From NCBI RefSeq assembly GCF_000340215.1, contig NW_006921534.1:2081248-2145247 (forward strand): a stretch of 64,000 nucleotides of DNA. The letters run 5' to 3'. Both the position numbers and the translations under genes were made by a program. Positions 33,296 through 45,600 of this stretch are shown piece by piece (the stretch's first letter is position 1; every line of letters starts with the position of its first letter). Under the pieces are notes generated by a model that did not search any database, was not told the DNA's origin, and was given only the letters and a program-made list of their open reading frames with translations. Source of the stretch: Pseudocercospora fijiensis CIRAD86 (taxonomy: Eukaryota; Ascomycota; Dothideomycetes; Mycosphaerellales; Mycosphaerellaceae).

Positions 33296-34915
33296 ATGGC
33301 TACACCAAGAGCCTTGTTCGCGGAAACGTTCGCTGGGAGGACATTGCAACTCCTCCCCGGCGCCAAGTTATTCGCACCACCCGCACCACAGATTCCAACC
33401 AAAGACGTTCTCGAACGCAGGCCAACAATCAACAGGACTATGAGTCGGCGTTCAGTGAACTCAGACATCTCCACACTAGCAGAAATCGCAGAGAAAGGCG
33501 CAACAGCAGAACTAGTCGACTGGAACGGTCCCGATGACCCAGACAACCCCCACAACTGGTCTCTAGTAACCAGAGTCTTCATCACGGCCCTTATATGCAT
33601 CCTGACCTTCTCCATCTATATCGGCTCCGCAATTTACGCAACAGGCATCATCGGCATTTCAGAAAAATTCAATGTCTCCCACACAGTCGCGACCCTAGGT
33701 CTCTCAATGTTCGTCTTCGGCTACGGTCTCGGTCCCATGATCCTCGCACCTTTCGCCGAAGCACCGCCCATAGGTCGAATGCCAGTCTACATCATCACAC
33801 ATCTGGCCTTCCTCTTCCTCAACTTCGGCGTCGTCTATGCGAAAAACATCGGAATGCTTCTCGCCTTCCGCTTCCTTACAGGCTTCTTCGGATCCCCAGT
33901 CCTAGCCCTTGGTGGCTCCACTCTCGCTGACGTCTGGTCACCAAAGAAGGTCACCTACGCGATCGGAATTTGGGGGAATTTCGCAATCTTAGGTCCAGTC
34001 ATAGGTCCTTTGGTAGCAGGTTTCGCAGTCCAGGCCAAAGGATGGAAATGGTCGATTTGGGAACTCATCTGGTTGAACGCTTTCTGCGCGGTCCTCCTCA
34101 TCTTTGGCCTACCCGAAACTTCCGGAGATAACATCCTCCTCCGCCGTGCAGCACGAATCCGCAAAATGACTGGTGAAGCGAAATATCGCTGCTCAGCAGA
34201 AATCGAAGCCGAGAAATTGAATCCTAAGGATCTGGTCGTCATGTCTCTCGTCCGACCTTTCCAGCTACTCTTCTCAGAACCTATCCTACTGGCACAAAAC
34301 ACCTATCTCGGTCTCATCTACGCACTCCTCTACTGCTGGTTCGAAGCATTTCCTTTAGTCTTCGGAGGAATATATGGTTTCGATCTCGGATCCCAAGGCC
34401 TTGCGTATCTGGGTCTCTTGGTCGGATGTGTGCTCTTCACTCCACCGTACTTCTACTGGATTCACAAATACATCAACCCTCACACCAACGATGACGGAAC
34501 GATCAAACCTGAGAAACGTCTCCCGGCCGCGATCGTGGGATCTTTGTTCTTACCTGTCTGCTTGTTCTGGTTTGGCTGGAGCTCCAGGCAATCCATCCAT
34601 TGGATCATGCCGATTATTGGAAGTGTATTCTTCTCTGTCGGTGCCGGTCTGCTCTTCAACGCTCTATTATCTTACCAATCTGATGCATATCCTAAGGTCG
34701 TCGGATCGGTTTTGGCTGGAAACGATTTCATGAGAGCGGCATTTGGAGGAGCGTTCCCGATATTCGCGACGCAAATGTATAAGAATATGGGTATTGATTG
34801 GGGGTGTTCGATGTTGGGATTTTTGGCGATTGCTTTCATTCCGATGCCGATTTTGATTTATAAGTATGGTGAGAGGTTGAGGATGGCGAGTAAGTTTGCG
34901 AGACATGATATCTGA
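33296..34915 (+). CDS. MFS multidrug transporter, DHA1 family
   Basis: Intronless, 539 residues. The cytoplasmic N-terminus ends in DWNGPDDPDNPHNWS (75-89), a hallmark just before the first membrane helix in fungal DHA1 drug:proton antiporters. Twelve hydrophobic segments can be placed: six at about 93-113, 131-151, 163-181, 188-210, 223-243 and 252-271, then a cytoplasmic loop of about 60 residues, then six more from about 328 to 523. Motif C is ILGPVIGPLVAGF (231-243). The motif A region reads APFAEAPPIGRMPVY (151-165). Members export fungicides and toxic metabolites (Flr1/Mdr1-like) or polyamines; the substrate here is not predictable. The ATG at 33296 is the first in frame; the ATG at residue 49 is a possible shorter start. 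Confidence 0.88.
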   Translation: MATPRALFAETFAGRTLQLLPGAKLFAPPAPQIPTKDVLERRPTINRTMSRRSVNSDISTLAEIAEKGATAELVDWNGPDDPDNPHNWSLVTRVFITALICILTFSIYIGSAIYATGIIGISEKFNVSHTVATLGLSMFVFGYGLGPMILAPFAEAPPIGRMPVYIITHLAFLFLNFGVVYAKNIGMLLAFRFLTGFFGSPVLALGGSTLADVWSPKKVTYAIGIWGNFAILGPVIGPLVAGFAVQAKGWKWSIWELIWLNAFCAVLLIFGLPETSGDNILLRRAARIRKMTGEAKYRCSAEIEAEKLNPKDLVVMSLVRPFQLLFSEPILLAQNTYLGLIYALLYCWFEAFPLVFGGIYGFDLGSQGLAYLGLLVGCVLFTPPYFYWIHKYINPHTNDDGTIKPEKRLPAAIVGSLFLPVCLFWFGWSSRQSIHWIMPIIGSVFFSVGAGLLFNALLSYQSDAYPKVVGSVLAGNDFMRAAFGGAFPIFATQMYKNMGIDWGCSMLGFLAIAFIPMPILIYKYGERLRMASKFARHDI

Positions 34916-35343
34916 TTGAAGATGAAGAGACAGAGGACGTGTAAGTTATGGGAATTGAATGGGATGATAAAGAGGAGGGGGAAATGTAAGATACTGGTCT
35001 ATGGTGGGATGACTTTGTGACTGCGTTTGAGCGAGCGAGCGAGGCGTCGGGACAGACTGTATAGATTAGAAGACGCCGCTTATGGTGCATGGAATGTAAT
35101 GAACAGATCACGAGTTATGAGAATTGAGAATTGGGAAATACTGCATTTAATTGATTCCGTTTGGATGTGCTTTAAGTAGTCGCACGTAGAATTCATTGAA
35201 GTCGTGGCATCAGCAATCTTTGACCTGTTTACCCAGTAAGTCAATACCAGGTCATGTCTTCACCTGTAATTGATATGCCCGGTCCACGCAAGGTGCTCGA
35301 GGCTGGACTCATCAAGCACCGCTGGAAACGCACAATGGAGTCG
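34916..35343. other. Intergenic between convergent genes
   Basis: 428 bases between the ends of the transporter (plus) and the OGFr-domain gene (minus). G/A-rich just after the transporter stop. Holds both 3' ends; no gene seen. Confidence 0.6.
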
Positions 35344-35991
35344 CTAATCCCTAAGCCACGCAACACCAGCCGCGTCATCATTCGACTCATCAGGCGGCAG
35401 ATGGAGTGGTCTCTCAGCAGCACGTTGCCAGTACATCAGACTTCTGCGACTGACCCGACCCTCCTCGTATTTCTTCAGTGCCTCGTAGAAGCCTCTAGCG
35501 ACGGGTTCAAGACCCAGGACGCGCAGACACCTATGGCATGTGGAGTTAGAAAAGCAGAAACTCGATGCATAAAACAATGCTTACCTGATGATACGTGTGA
35601 TGCGTAGGTGGTTGTGATCCATACTAGTCAACCAGCTATTGCTCGCCAACTTCTTGAAGTTATCTGCCTTTGGAGAGATTTTGGGGACATCTTTCGTGCC
35701 GGTCAGGTCGAAGGCGTAGAAATCGGCCATCCGCTTGAAGGCAGTAAAGAGCTGTTCTCTCAGATCTTCATCTTGGGCGAAGGCATCCCGGACAGCTTTG
35801 GTGATGATTGGAGCATGTGGGTTGATCGGAGAGCGTTCGGGTAGGGGAAACAGGACTTGGATGTAATCGTGGTGGTATTCCAGGGCGCGATCGTTGAATT
35901 GGAGGATGTTATCAAGTGTGCGGCCTTCTGAGTCTTTTGCCTTCTCTGGACCGTAGAAGCGGACAATAGAGGGCGTGGTGTCGCTCGTCAT
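35344..35991 (-). CDS. OGFr-domain protein
   Basis: Complement of 35344-35530 and 35585-35991, 197 residues. The 54-bp intron has donor GTAAGC, a CTAAC branch site and acceptor CATAG, and rejoins an uninterrupted family pattern. The whole protein is one opioid growth factor receptor (OGFr) conserved domain: IVRFYGPEKAKDSEGR, DNILQFNDRALEYHHDYIQ, LFPLPERSPINPHAPI, then the NHNHLRITRIIR signature next to the junction (reads DHNHLRITRIIR here), LGLEPVARGFYEAL and SLMYWQRAAERPL. In vertebrates this domain is part of a met-enkephalin receptor at the nuclear envelope; stand-alone fungal and bacterial versions have no known role. It shares a 670-bp upstream region with snx41. Confidence 0.88.
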
Positions 35992-36661
35992 GTTGGAGCT
36001 GAGGTGTATGGAGAGTGAGGTCTTTGATGAGACAGGTCGACCGAAATGTTGGATGGGTACGTCTGAACGTTTGTGATGAGGAAGGAGAGGACAGTTGAGG
36101 ATGAAGAGACGGGAAAACGCCAGTGCATAGCAAACGGCGATGCATCAATGAATTCCGCAAAAGTGAATGAGCTCTGACAGCAATTGTCAGTCTCATTCAC
36201 TGCTCGCCAACGTCCGAGCTTGGGCTTTTCCATGTGCCTCGAGATTTGTAGTGATGGCCGAGTGAGGTTTCCACGCGAATCTTTCAACTCGACTTACTTC
36301 CAGACCTACCTTGGGATCTCAACGTTACGGTGTACCTTTTGGCAAACAGCGCCTCGCCAATGGAGGGTTGCGAGGTATGGGCAAGCGTTGTCGCTGTCGA
36401 TGTCAATGTCGATGTCGAACAGAACAACAATGATGGTAGGTTCACTGGGTACTGGCTATGGCTTGGCGCATTATGTCATGAGGCAGGCGGCAGGGAGCGA
36501 TGATCAGCTCGAGCTCAAACACGAGAAGGCTCGGACTTCTAACAGCAGTAGTGATACCACTTGCGACTCGATCGACTGAGCAGCCCTCACGACCAGCATC
36601 GCCGACTGACTCAGTTGAGTCTTTTGTGGACGTTGAGCCTTACATACTCGGCGCAGAGAAG
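35992..36661. promoter_or_regulatory. Divergent promoter region of the OGFr gene and snx41
   Basis: 670 bases between two start codons facing away from each other. Contains TCACTTTTGCGGAATT-like and a TGATGTC/GATGTC hexamer run at about 36397-36418. An open stretch upstream of the chosen snx41 ATG (36500-36661) could extend that protein but lacks family similarity. Specific factors cannot be named. Confidence 0.45.
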
Positions 36662-38673
36662 ATGTGGGACGACGAGGACAACAACCCATATGGATCATTC
36701 CACCGTCGCGACTCGGAGAACAGCGACATTCAGTCGCCCACAGAGCGTTTGTCTACCTTGTTCATACCTACAGACAGCTCACAGCTCCAGTATACAACTA
36801 ACACTATGCTTAAGGAGGATTTAACCGCCCATCAACCCCACCATCTGGACACTCCTCGCCAGCCTTAGCTCCAGCCTTTATATCGCGGCCAAGCGACCTG
36901 AGCGACGAAGAGCTTGACGATGACCGGCCTACAGGTGCGAAGGTACAACCGAAGGAGGGCGGCTACGATAGCAGGATAGAGCAGATTCTCTACGAGCACC
37001 CCGACCTAGACATCCAGATTGTCCATGCTGGCAAGAATACCGAAGGTGGAGGGGGATTCATTACGTATACGATTCGCACAGGAGAGATCGAAGTGCGGCG
37101 ACGGTACTCAGAGTTCGCGTCTCTGCGACAGACTTTGGTCAGTCTGCATCCGACATTGGTCATCCCCCCAATACCAGAGAAGCACAGCATAGCCGACTAC
37201 GCTGCGAAGCCTACGAAAGCAAAGGAAGATGCGGGCATAATAGAGCTGCGGCAACGCATGCTGACGACCTTTTTGAATCGCTGCAGGCGCATGAAAGCGG
37301 TGCGAGAGGACGGTGTATGGTGGAGGTTCTTGGATCCCAACGTGAGCTGGAACGAGGTGCTTCACTCTCACCCAGCTGCCAGTGTGCCCAAGAACAACTT
37401 GAAGGCACCGCCGCTCGACCCGGCGAATCCAACTCAAGCACACCAATGGCTTCCAATTCCAGCTTCAAATGCAAAGCTGCGATCAGCATCTGGCTCCTCG
37501 GCTTCCGGCACACCTACATCACCTCCGCGAGCATCAGCATTCCCATCGGCAGCTGCACATAGCACGCCCGATGTTCAATTTGCGCGTTTTCCACCACTCA
37601 ATCAGACTTTGAGCGAGAGCGAGCTTGACCCCTACTTCTCATCTTTTGAGAACAGCTCAAAAGAGCTGGAGACACTTCTCACTGGATCTATGGAGAAAGT
37701 CAATGCGCGACTGCTACGGCATATGGCCAGTCTCGGAGAGGACTTGATGGATCTTGGCGCCCGCTATAACGCCTTCTCCTTGTCAGAACAATCACAAAGC
37801 GTGGCTATGGCGATAGAGAAGGCAGGTCAAGCATGCGACTTTACATATATCCAGTCGCGCGATCTTTCTCACGCGCTGAGTGCAGGCTTCGCCGAGCCGA
37901 TGCGCGAAAGCGCACAATTCGCAAGTGTTGTGCGAAGCGTGCTCAAATATCGTGTCATGAAGCGGGTGCAGGAGGAAATGACTAGAGATGAGCTTGAGAA
38001 GAAGAAGTCAAGACTTGAGCAACTTGAGCGCAGCGAACTCGAGGCCAAACGAATAGAGCAGTACATGACCTCTTCTGGAATCAACACGGCACAGTACACG
38101 CCGCAGAGGAGTACGAGCCGCGGCGGTAACAGAAATCGACCAGGATCGAGCGATGGCGACAACGCGTCCGTGGACAGCGATTTCCCTCCAGGTCAAGGAC
38201 ATAATGTTCCGAGTGCGGAACAAGGCGGCCCTCAAGATAATTCGTACTCTGTCCCGCCACAGTCACCACCGAATGGTGGCCACAGAAGAGGGCCCAGCGG
38301 CGTCGCCAACAAGCTTTTCGGTCGCTTGACACATGCCATTCAGGGAGTCACCGACCAAGATCCGGAGCGCGCAAGAAGAGATGATCTAGGCAAGACGAAG
38401 GAGAGCCTTGTGCAGCTCGAGCAGGCCCTTGAAGTGTCGCAACGAGATGTGAAGGACGCCAGCTCGGGAGTCTTGCAAGATCTGCGAAGATTCCAGGGTC
38501 AGAAGGAGGAGGACTTGCGCATGTATATGGTGAGTGAAGTCTAAATAAGCCTTTTGTCAAATGCTGACTTGAAAAAGATGAGCTTTGCAAAATCGCATAT
38601 TGAATGGTCGAAGAAGAGTTTGGACGAGTGGGGAAAGGCCAAGCAAGAGATTAATAAGATCGAGGTCCGGTGA
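36662..38673 (+). CDS. snx41: PX-BAR sorting nexin Snx41/Atg20
   Basis: Three exons: 36662-36746, 36815-38529 and 38578-38673; 631 residues. It binds PI3P with the PX domain (about residues 88-205; the VRRRYSEF box at 122-129 holds the lipid-binding Arg) and shapes membranes with the C-terminal BAR region (about 270-630). The start MWDDEDNNPYGSF is the family's usual N-terminus. Intron 1 (68 bp) has donor GTTTGT and a CTAAC branch site; intron 2 (48 bp) has GTGAGT, GCTGAC and AAG. The last exon adds SFAKSHIEWSKKSLDEW, closing the BAR region. A disordered insert (about 465-545) lies inside the BAR half, as in other members of this family. Works with Snx4 in retrieval of SNAREs from endosomes and in selective autophagy. 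Confidence 0.92.
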
Positions 38674-39287
38674 ATGTCACAAGATTGGATCGATCGCTCC
38701 GTGCAAGGAGCATAGCTGAGGGCGTCACATCGAATACTGACGCTGGGTAGACGTCCGACCAGTTCAGAGACATAGGGGCAGATGATACTCATGATGCATG
38801 ACGAACAGAATCAAGCGCCAGACGCGCTCGGCGGCAGCTGAATAATAATACCTGCTGGGTATGCTACAATCCTTAACGTTGTCTCTTAACGCGTATCGCA
38901 ATAGCCGCGGGGCGTGGAGAGTTATGCTTTGAAGTGGAGTCTGGACTGTTCGGCTCCTTCGAATTCGAAGCGGTCAGCCGGCAGCCTGGTTTCGAAAGCT
39001 CCTAATGCGCCGTCCAGGTGAAAGTGAGCCCTAGGGCCATTGATGGGGATGCCGCGTTTGCGAGTTTCCCGGTTCCCTTCTGAGACCCCTTCAATCCTGC
39101 ACGTTGTATCAGACAAGCTCGGCCTAGGGTCCGGTGTAGCTCATCTAACAAGCCACGTCCTTCACCGCCATCTGATCGCGGACTGCGAACTTGCATATGC
39201 ATGGCGGCAAGCAATATCTGTTCCTCTTAAGTCTCTGCCATGCCTATTCACCAGCCACATTTCCCGCTCCGCTTCACACCGCTCTAA
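38674..39287. other. Intergenic between convergent genes
   Basis: 614 bases between the ends of snx41 (plus) and bol3 (minus). No gene or clear repeat is seen. Confidence 0.6.
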
Positions 39288-39689
39288 TCACGGCGCCTTG
39301 GTGTTCAGCTGCACCCCATGCCACTTCTTGATCTCTTCCCCTAAAACCTGATTTACCAGTCGATGTTGTTTTATTACAGGTAGTCCTGTGAATTTCTCGG
39401 AAACGATGTCCAGGGCGTACATGCTTCCGCAGCCTCCTGAGATGTCTTCAACTTCGAGTTTTGAGGGGGATAGACCTTCTTTCACGAGGTTGAAGACGCG
39501 GCGTTCGTTGGCGTTGAGATAGTCAGGGGCTTCGACTGCAGAGGAGCTGTAGAAGCGGAGATTCCTGCTGGGTGAAAGGATGGATGGTGGAGAGGCGAAT
39601 CGCACAGGTGCTCGTGTTCGTGAGAGTTGTTGGAGGAAGGTTCGTGATGCCATTGCGACTTTCAGTGTGGTATTCTTGGGATTCATCAT
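39288..39689 (-). CDS. bol3: Mitochondrial BolA-like protein, Bol3
   Basis: Single exon, 133 residues. The N-terminus up to about residue 55 is rich in Arg/Ser with few acidic residues, a mitochondrial presequence; translation may start at the first Met, the second (residue 2) or Met13 (MASRTFLQQLSR). The BolA fold follows, with EVEDISGGCGSMYALDIVS and the nucleic-acid/cluster-binding segment KQHRLVNQVLGEEI; the conserved Cys of GGCG and His of KQHR are the ligands used with glutaredoxin Grx5 to hold a [2Fe-2S] cluster. Role: late delivery of Fe-S clusters to lipoate synthase and complex II. Confidence 0.92.
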   Translation of the reverse strand: MMNPKNTTLKVAMASRTFLQQLSRTRAPVRFASPPSILSPSRNLRFYSSSAVEAPDYLNANERRVFNLVKEGLSPSKLEVEDISGGCGSMYALDIVSEKFTGLPVIKQHRLVNQVLGEEIKKWHGVQLNTKAP

Positions 39690-42600
39690 CGCCTGGAAGT
39701 GATGTGCAGAGGTATTATCGGTATTTTTTAGCTAGTTCCAAGATGATATTCAGTAGTGGTTACTGCTACTCCATCAATGGCCTGGCTTGACAAAACATTT
39801 CTCGACATCACCTCGGCCGGTGCGGCATCGAGGTTTTAGTAAGCACGGTCTCGGCGGCGATGACCGCAGAGCCTCATCTCTGACACGTCACGTGTCAGAG
39901 CTCGCAGCCAAGGAATTCAGCAGGTCCAAGCCAACAAGCACTGTGATGACCTCACCTCACACTTCTTACGCTTCACACCTCACATCGGCTTGTACAGTAC
40001 GACGGCTGACAAAGGTCAAGGACTTCTTGCCGTCGCCCTTCGCCTTCCTTCGCCGTGGGTCGAAGTCTGGACTTGTGTCTTGCAGACGCCACCTCAATGT
40101 CCGCCGCTGAGCGCAGCATGCATCTTTGTACCCTCCACCACGTCGACCCTGGCCCCGCCATCAATGCCCCGCAACTCATCATGTGTTGCGTTGCAAAGCA
40201 TCTGCCCAACGCCCAGCCTCTCATCAAAAGTCGTTGTGTCTGGAAAGGTACGTATCTCCTCGGTCCTGGGGTACGTTCATCTCTGCCTTCGACGGTCTCT
40301 CTGCGGCTGCCCGTCGGCGGCTCGAGACCCTGCGTTGAGGCATCAGCACTTTCTGATCCCCAATATGCCTGTCGCTTAAGCTAGGAGGAAAGCATCCCCT
40401 CACTGCTAATTTACTAGCACTGAAGGAGCATCTGCTAAGAGCTACCCTGCGTTTCACATGCTAATCGCAGGGCCAGCCCATGATCAGCCTCCTTGTTTGC
40501 TACAGTGCACCTCTTCTCGGCGAGGAGACAACAACATCGCATTCGCACCCCGCACTCCCATCCAACAATTCAATATGCATGGAAGGACGTCAAGCTGCCC
40601 TACTTTCTACGCCATGGCGCGATAGATGTCAGCCACTGCGGAGAGGGACCAGCCATAGCCGCTCTGATCCTGCTGCATCATCGTGTGCTCTGTACTGTTG
40701 ACACTTGATCAATTGCGTGGTGAGGGGCTAACAAGCCGTATTGATCAACAGCTCCGGGAGAAATGACCTGGTCTCGGTCTGAATCGGTCAAGTTTGATGG
40801 GCCGAAGTCTCCATGAAGACCCGCAATCCTGCCGACCCCACGAAATTTGTATATGCGCTCCAGACCACACAAGGACATCAGCTCTGGGAGTGGATCCAGG
40901 ACATGATGCCCTTTTCCATCAACCTCCTGCATAGGAGACAATGCTATACACTTACCTCTTTCGAAGCTTTGTCAGGCCACAACCTTCAAGGTCCCGAAGC
41001 CGGCATTTTAGATATCCATGGCGCAAGAATCCCTGCAGCTCAAGCATGAGCTCGCGTTCTCAACAAAAGCCACCTCAGCTTACGACTGGTCTGCCAGGAC
41101 TCTGCCTGGCGTTTTCATGTGTGCGCACGCGGCGCGTCTACGCAGTGGCAATCTGGGGTGCATTACAATAATAATAAACACCGGGCTCTTTTCCAAGGAA
41201 ATTGTTGCTTGGTTTGCTGTCATTGATCGCCGACCGCTCGTTTATGCCGAGCATACCCTCAGTCTGGTTGCATTCTCCAACATGGATCTGCCTAAAATAT
41301 CGTGATACGTCTGCATTCCGAGTAATCCTTCGCGGATCTCAATAGTAGCGAGGCATGAGAGTGGACTTTGATACTGTATACAGTACAATCTCTCATGATC
41401 AAGGCAAGGGTCTGATGAACGGGAATCCTTGTTGGCGTCCGTCCTATCCGCTTTGCCACGACTCAACCTTCACGGTATCTTGCATTCGGCCCGAAAACAG
41501 GTGATTGAGCGTTCGCTCACAACGCGTCTAACAAGGTGTGAGTCTGTGAGATGAGCAAGTGGAGATCAATCATTGGTTGTAGACAGATGCAACTGTCGGG
41601 ATCAAATGACGAATTTGATAAACGTGAGACGATTCTGAATGTCACGGCGGCGGCGGCAATGGTAGCCAAGGACTTCACAAAATGAGGCGCCTGTAACATG
41701 TTTGACCAAGCACCGAGCTGCACGAGCACGACATCTATCTGCAACATTCGTGTTCTCGCCTCGAACCTTAGAAATGTGAAGAATGCGGAGTGCAGGAGGT
41801 TGTGTGACAATGAAGCAATCAATCTCTCGTCAGACAGACAGGACGATGCCCGACTCCGGACTGCAACCATGATGATATGAGCTTCGAATAATGCGATTGC
41901 AAGGTATAGGTGAGGAGAATCTATACCGTAAATCCTCTCTATAATATCAATCGCATGTGAAGATGCAGGTCGACAGTCCCCTCCCTTTTGATGATGATCG
42001 AGACCACCCATATCAATTAGCTGCAAGCAAGAGACAGCGTTCTCCGCAATGCTCTACGATCTCAAACCCACCTTTCTTATCGGTTGGGAAAAGTGTTTCT
42101 TTTCTTGGAAAGGACATGGCGTGTGGAGATTGAGGGGACCAACAACAAGACAACAATCATACTCATTGCTCGCAATCGCAATTCACAAATTCCATATCAT
42201 CATGATAGTAGTCATCGATGTTATTGCGTCCGTTCTGATCTGATCCTGACTGTCTTGTTTCCCCATACCCACCGTACTGTACTGTAGGTTGAGAGGTTTT
42301 GGCCATGTACCCCATGGCACGGCGCACGATCTTATGTAGGATGATGTTGTGGAGCCCGATATCCTGTGCAACTGGAGTCGAGGCTTTTGATTATTAAGGG
42401 GGGTCTTGGATCTAGCCAGCTAGCGAGCGAGGAGAAGTCAGGTTGCCGCGTTGAGAGGTACCCGAATGGTACTTCTGCGGCTCGCATGGTACTGTACTGT
42501 ACTGTACACATCTGGGATGTTGATAAGACATTTGACTAAACAACCTGTGGTGATGATGACGCTGCAGATAAGTTTCCTCGCTTTGGGTTTCGGATTCATG

Positions 42601-45600
42601 CGATATTTCCGGTGCCGTGCGCGTTATTTTACGTGTTTGACATTCTGCCCCTGCTTTCCCAATATGGCTGTTTGTTGAAACGGTGAGAATGGGGCTGGGA
42701 GACACTGTCTCTGACTCAGTAGATGTCCTGTGGTATGAGACGTGAGATTTGCAACTGCAAAGATCTTCGTCTTCTCGTAGTGGGAGGAGCTGTACTGTGA
42801 GATTCATCGGTAGATTCAACGGTCTGACAGGATGCATAATTGTATATTGCATATTGCATAATGGTTCGCGGGTTGCCGAGTCTCGCGCCTACCAAACTTG
42901 TGAAATCATGGTTCGCGATTCTTTGGTAGAGCACGTTTTTTTTTCTAGGTGCTTGCAGCTTCTGCGGATGGTTGAAGATAAGCAATATCATATTTGAGAC
43001 CTTTTGATATTGCGGGATCTCCTCGTTTGATTGATTCGCGCTTACTTCGGGATATCGATATCATCAGCTTGGAAATCCATGAGGATGATTCGGACCAAAG
43101 TCAGCATCGGTATTAATGGTATCGGGAGCTCGACTGCTTCTGGGTGTGAGATGAATGGACCTGACGATCCTGTGGCAGAAAGCTGCGAGTTTCTGGAGCA
43201 CCCCGCAAAATGGCTGCGTTTGGCTTTCGTGATGAGCATGCCTCTCTACTACTCCTGCTCGAGGAGATGATTGTCTGCTTAATATGGATTAGAGTTCACT
43301 CAGATTAGCGGTGAAGCGGTGAAGACCACGCTTATGCAGTGCATCCCTGCAGGTTTCCAGTGTTGGAGATCTGGTGTTGACGAGTGTGGCGAAATCATCT
43401 TCGGCCGCATGTTAACCTCAACTCGGAGCGCAGTGGTGGTGCCATCCGAGTTGCTAATTTGCGGACGGTCTTGAAATTTTGTCACGTTGTCCCTTCGGAC
43501 AGCGGGGATTACGGTGTGATTGAGCTACGGTCGACGAAGTTGAGGCTATAGCAAACGAGCATTGATTGCACGTGTCTCATGATCAAAGACGTGTGGTGAC
43601 AGTTGCACGACTCCGAGGTGATTACGAGCATGATGATGACTGCGTGAGCAGTGGCGAGACACAGAGAGGCTTCTTCTCGGGAGTGACTGCTGTAGTCGAT
43701 GATATCGTGAACCCATGTCGGATTTGGAGCACCTCGATGTGCGAGTAAGTGCCGCAGTCGACCACGTGTAGTAGTGCAGTCCGGCTCTAAGATGGGATAG
43801 GATAGTGCAAAGAACACCAGCACACTGGCAGCGTTGGCAAAGCACGGCGAAGGGCACATTGCTCTCAGAGGTGATCGACGATGTATCCGAAGGGTTGCCC
43901 GTAATAACGACTCATGATACCAGCGAACAAGGAGAAGGCGGTATGTCTCATCAAGAACCCGAGCTGCTGCCGTCAGTAATGCTGGAAGAATATGGCCAGC
44001 AGACGGCCGCGGAGGCCAAGCTGCAGACGGTGCGGTCCAAGGAAAGTGACGATAGTTCGGACCTGCTTATGTGAGAGCAGCAACATCCCACAGAGGCGTA
44101 TGTGTGCTAGATATCCTTGGCTTGAGATGTGTGCGCAGCTGCCAGGTTCATGAGTGACATGGCGTGAGGATAACGCAAGCACCGGAAGAGGCGCCTATGT
44201 TGGAAGCAAAGTGCAGCACTTGATATCTGGGCATCCTCCGTCGTCGTTGAATTTGCTCCACTGTGAGAGGCTGCACTCCGCGGCGAACAGCGAAGTATGG
44301 TCCATCATTGTCGCTGGTGGAGGTGGAAGCATCAAGCATGAGATTGATGAGCGGTGGAGCAGAGATTTCTGATTGCAGATTGACGCGAGCCGCGCGGCGA
44401 GAAGGCGTCCAATCAGAAGCACGGGTTCTCGCTTTGCTTATTGCGCCCCACAATACTGGTCCGAGCTGCCGAAAGCGAAAGCGGGAGTCGCAGTGGCTGT
44501 GCGGTCGTGGCACATCAAGTGGGATGAGTGAGATGCAAGACGTTGTGTATAGGGAGGGATAGGGAGCAGCACGAAGGTAGGCGGTCAGGCCAGCGAGCTT
44601 GCCACAAGAGCTTCGGAGCCCGTTTTCACGAAGGTCCATCCGATCCTGTGAGAAGAACGGACAGTCCGTCGCTCACGGCTCCGGACAGGCAGTTCGGTTG
44701 AAAGCTTAAATTGGGAGCGCTTAGCGGCAACAGGCAAGGCGTCGTCAGAGAGGACCACGGTATGCGCCACATGTGTCGATACGTACCGTAGCGTAGCGAT
44801 TCTCAAGGAGCATGCCTGGGCCAAGCACATTGGGTATATTGGAGAGCGTTGACGAGCATCAGTGCACCGTGTGTCATATTGGTCATATTGGCTGCAAGCG
44901 GACGTCAGATCGACGCTGGGACATTGGCACGGGCTGACGCGGTGGTTGTGACGAGACACGGTGTTGTTCAGCACAGAAGAATGCCGTTGGACGGTTGGAC
45001 ATTGACGGGCGGCAGAGGGACTGTAGCTCGCAAGTCACTGCTGCTCTTGGCGCGCCGCCCACCACGAGTGCCGATGCCGGTGCCGGTGCATCCGCTCTTG
45101 TATCGCGGGCTTGGCGAGGCTGCATGTCCCAACATATGATAGCTGCAAGGTGTGGGAAGCTGAAGCTGGAGCGGACGCTGTACGATGAGATAGCCGTAGG
45201 CCGACTCCGTACCTCGACGATGCCACACCAGGCTCGAAGCGGGCGTCCGAGCGATCCCTGCACCTTCGCGCATGCGGCATGCGAGTGCAGCGATGCGCAG
45301 CGCACTCCACTGCCAGGTGAGTTCAGCGGGTTCAGCATGTGCATGCAAGAGACTCTTTGGTTCAACTTTCCGTGCCTCAACACTTGTGCTGCACCGTCTC
45401 CGCTCTTGGACCATCGCGTTATTCTAGGCCCCGACCGCAATTTGCACCTCTTTGATATACTCGCGCACCCCCGGGCTCTGCTGCGAGCGGAGCGAATTGC
45501 TTCTTTGTCTCCGCTGCTTCGGTGCTGATTTCAAGTTCCCAACCGCCGCTTGCCACAAGCCACCCCACCCCACCCCACACACCGACGAGCAGGCGCTGCC

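Noticed and set aside
36500..36661. 54-residue N-terminal extension of Snx41
   Set aside because: It is in frame but lacks similarity, while MWDDEDNNPYGSF at 36662 is the standard start of the family.
41517..42026. 169-codon minus-strand frame
   Set aside because: No family similarity, no start context or intron signals, and atypical composition; kept as part of the gene-free stretch.
44883..45440. 185-codon minus-strand frame
   Set aside because: It is overlapped by other long frames on both strands in GC-rich DNA, has Arg/Ser/Ala-rich random composition and no motif.
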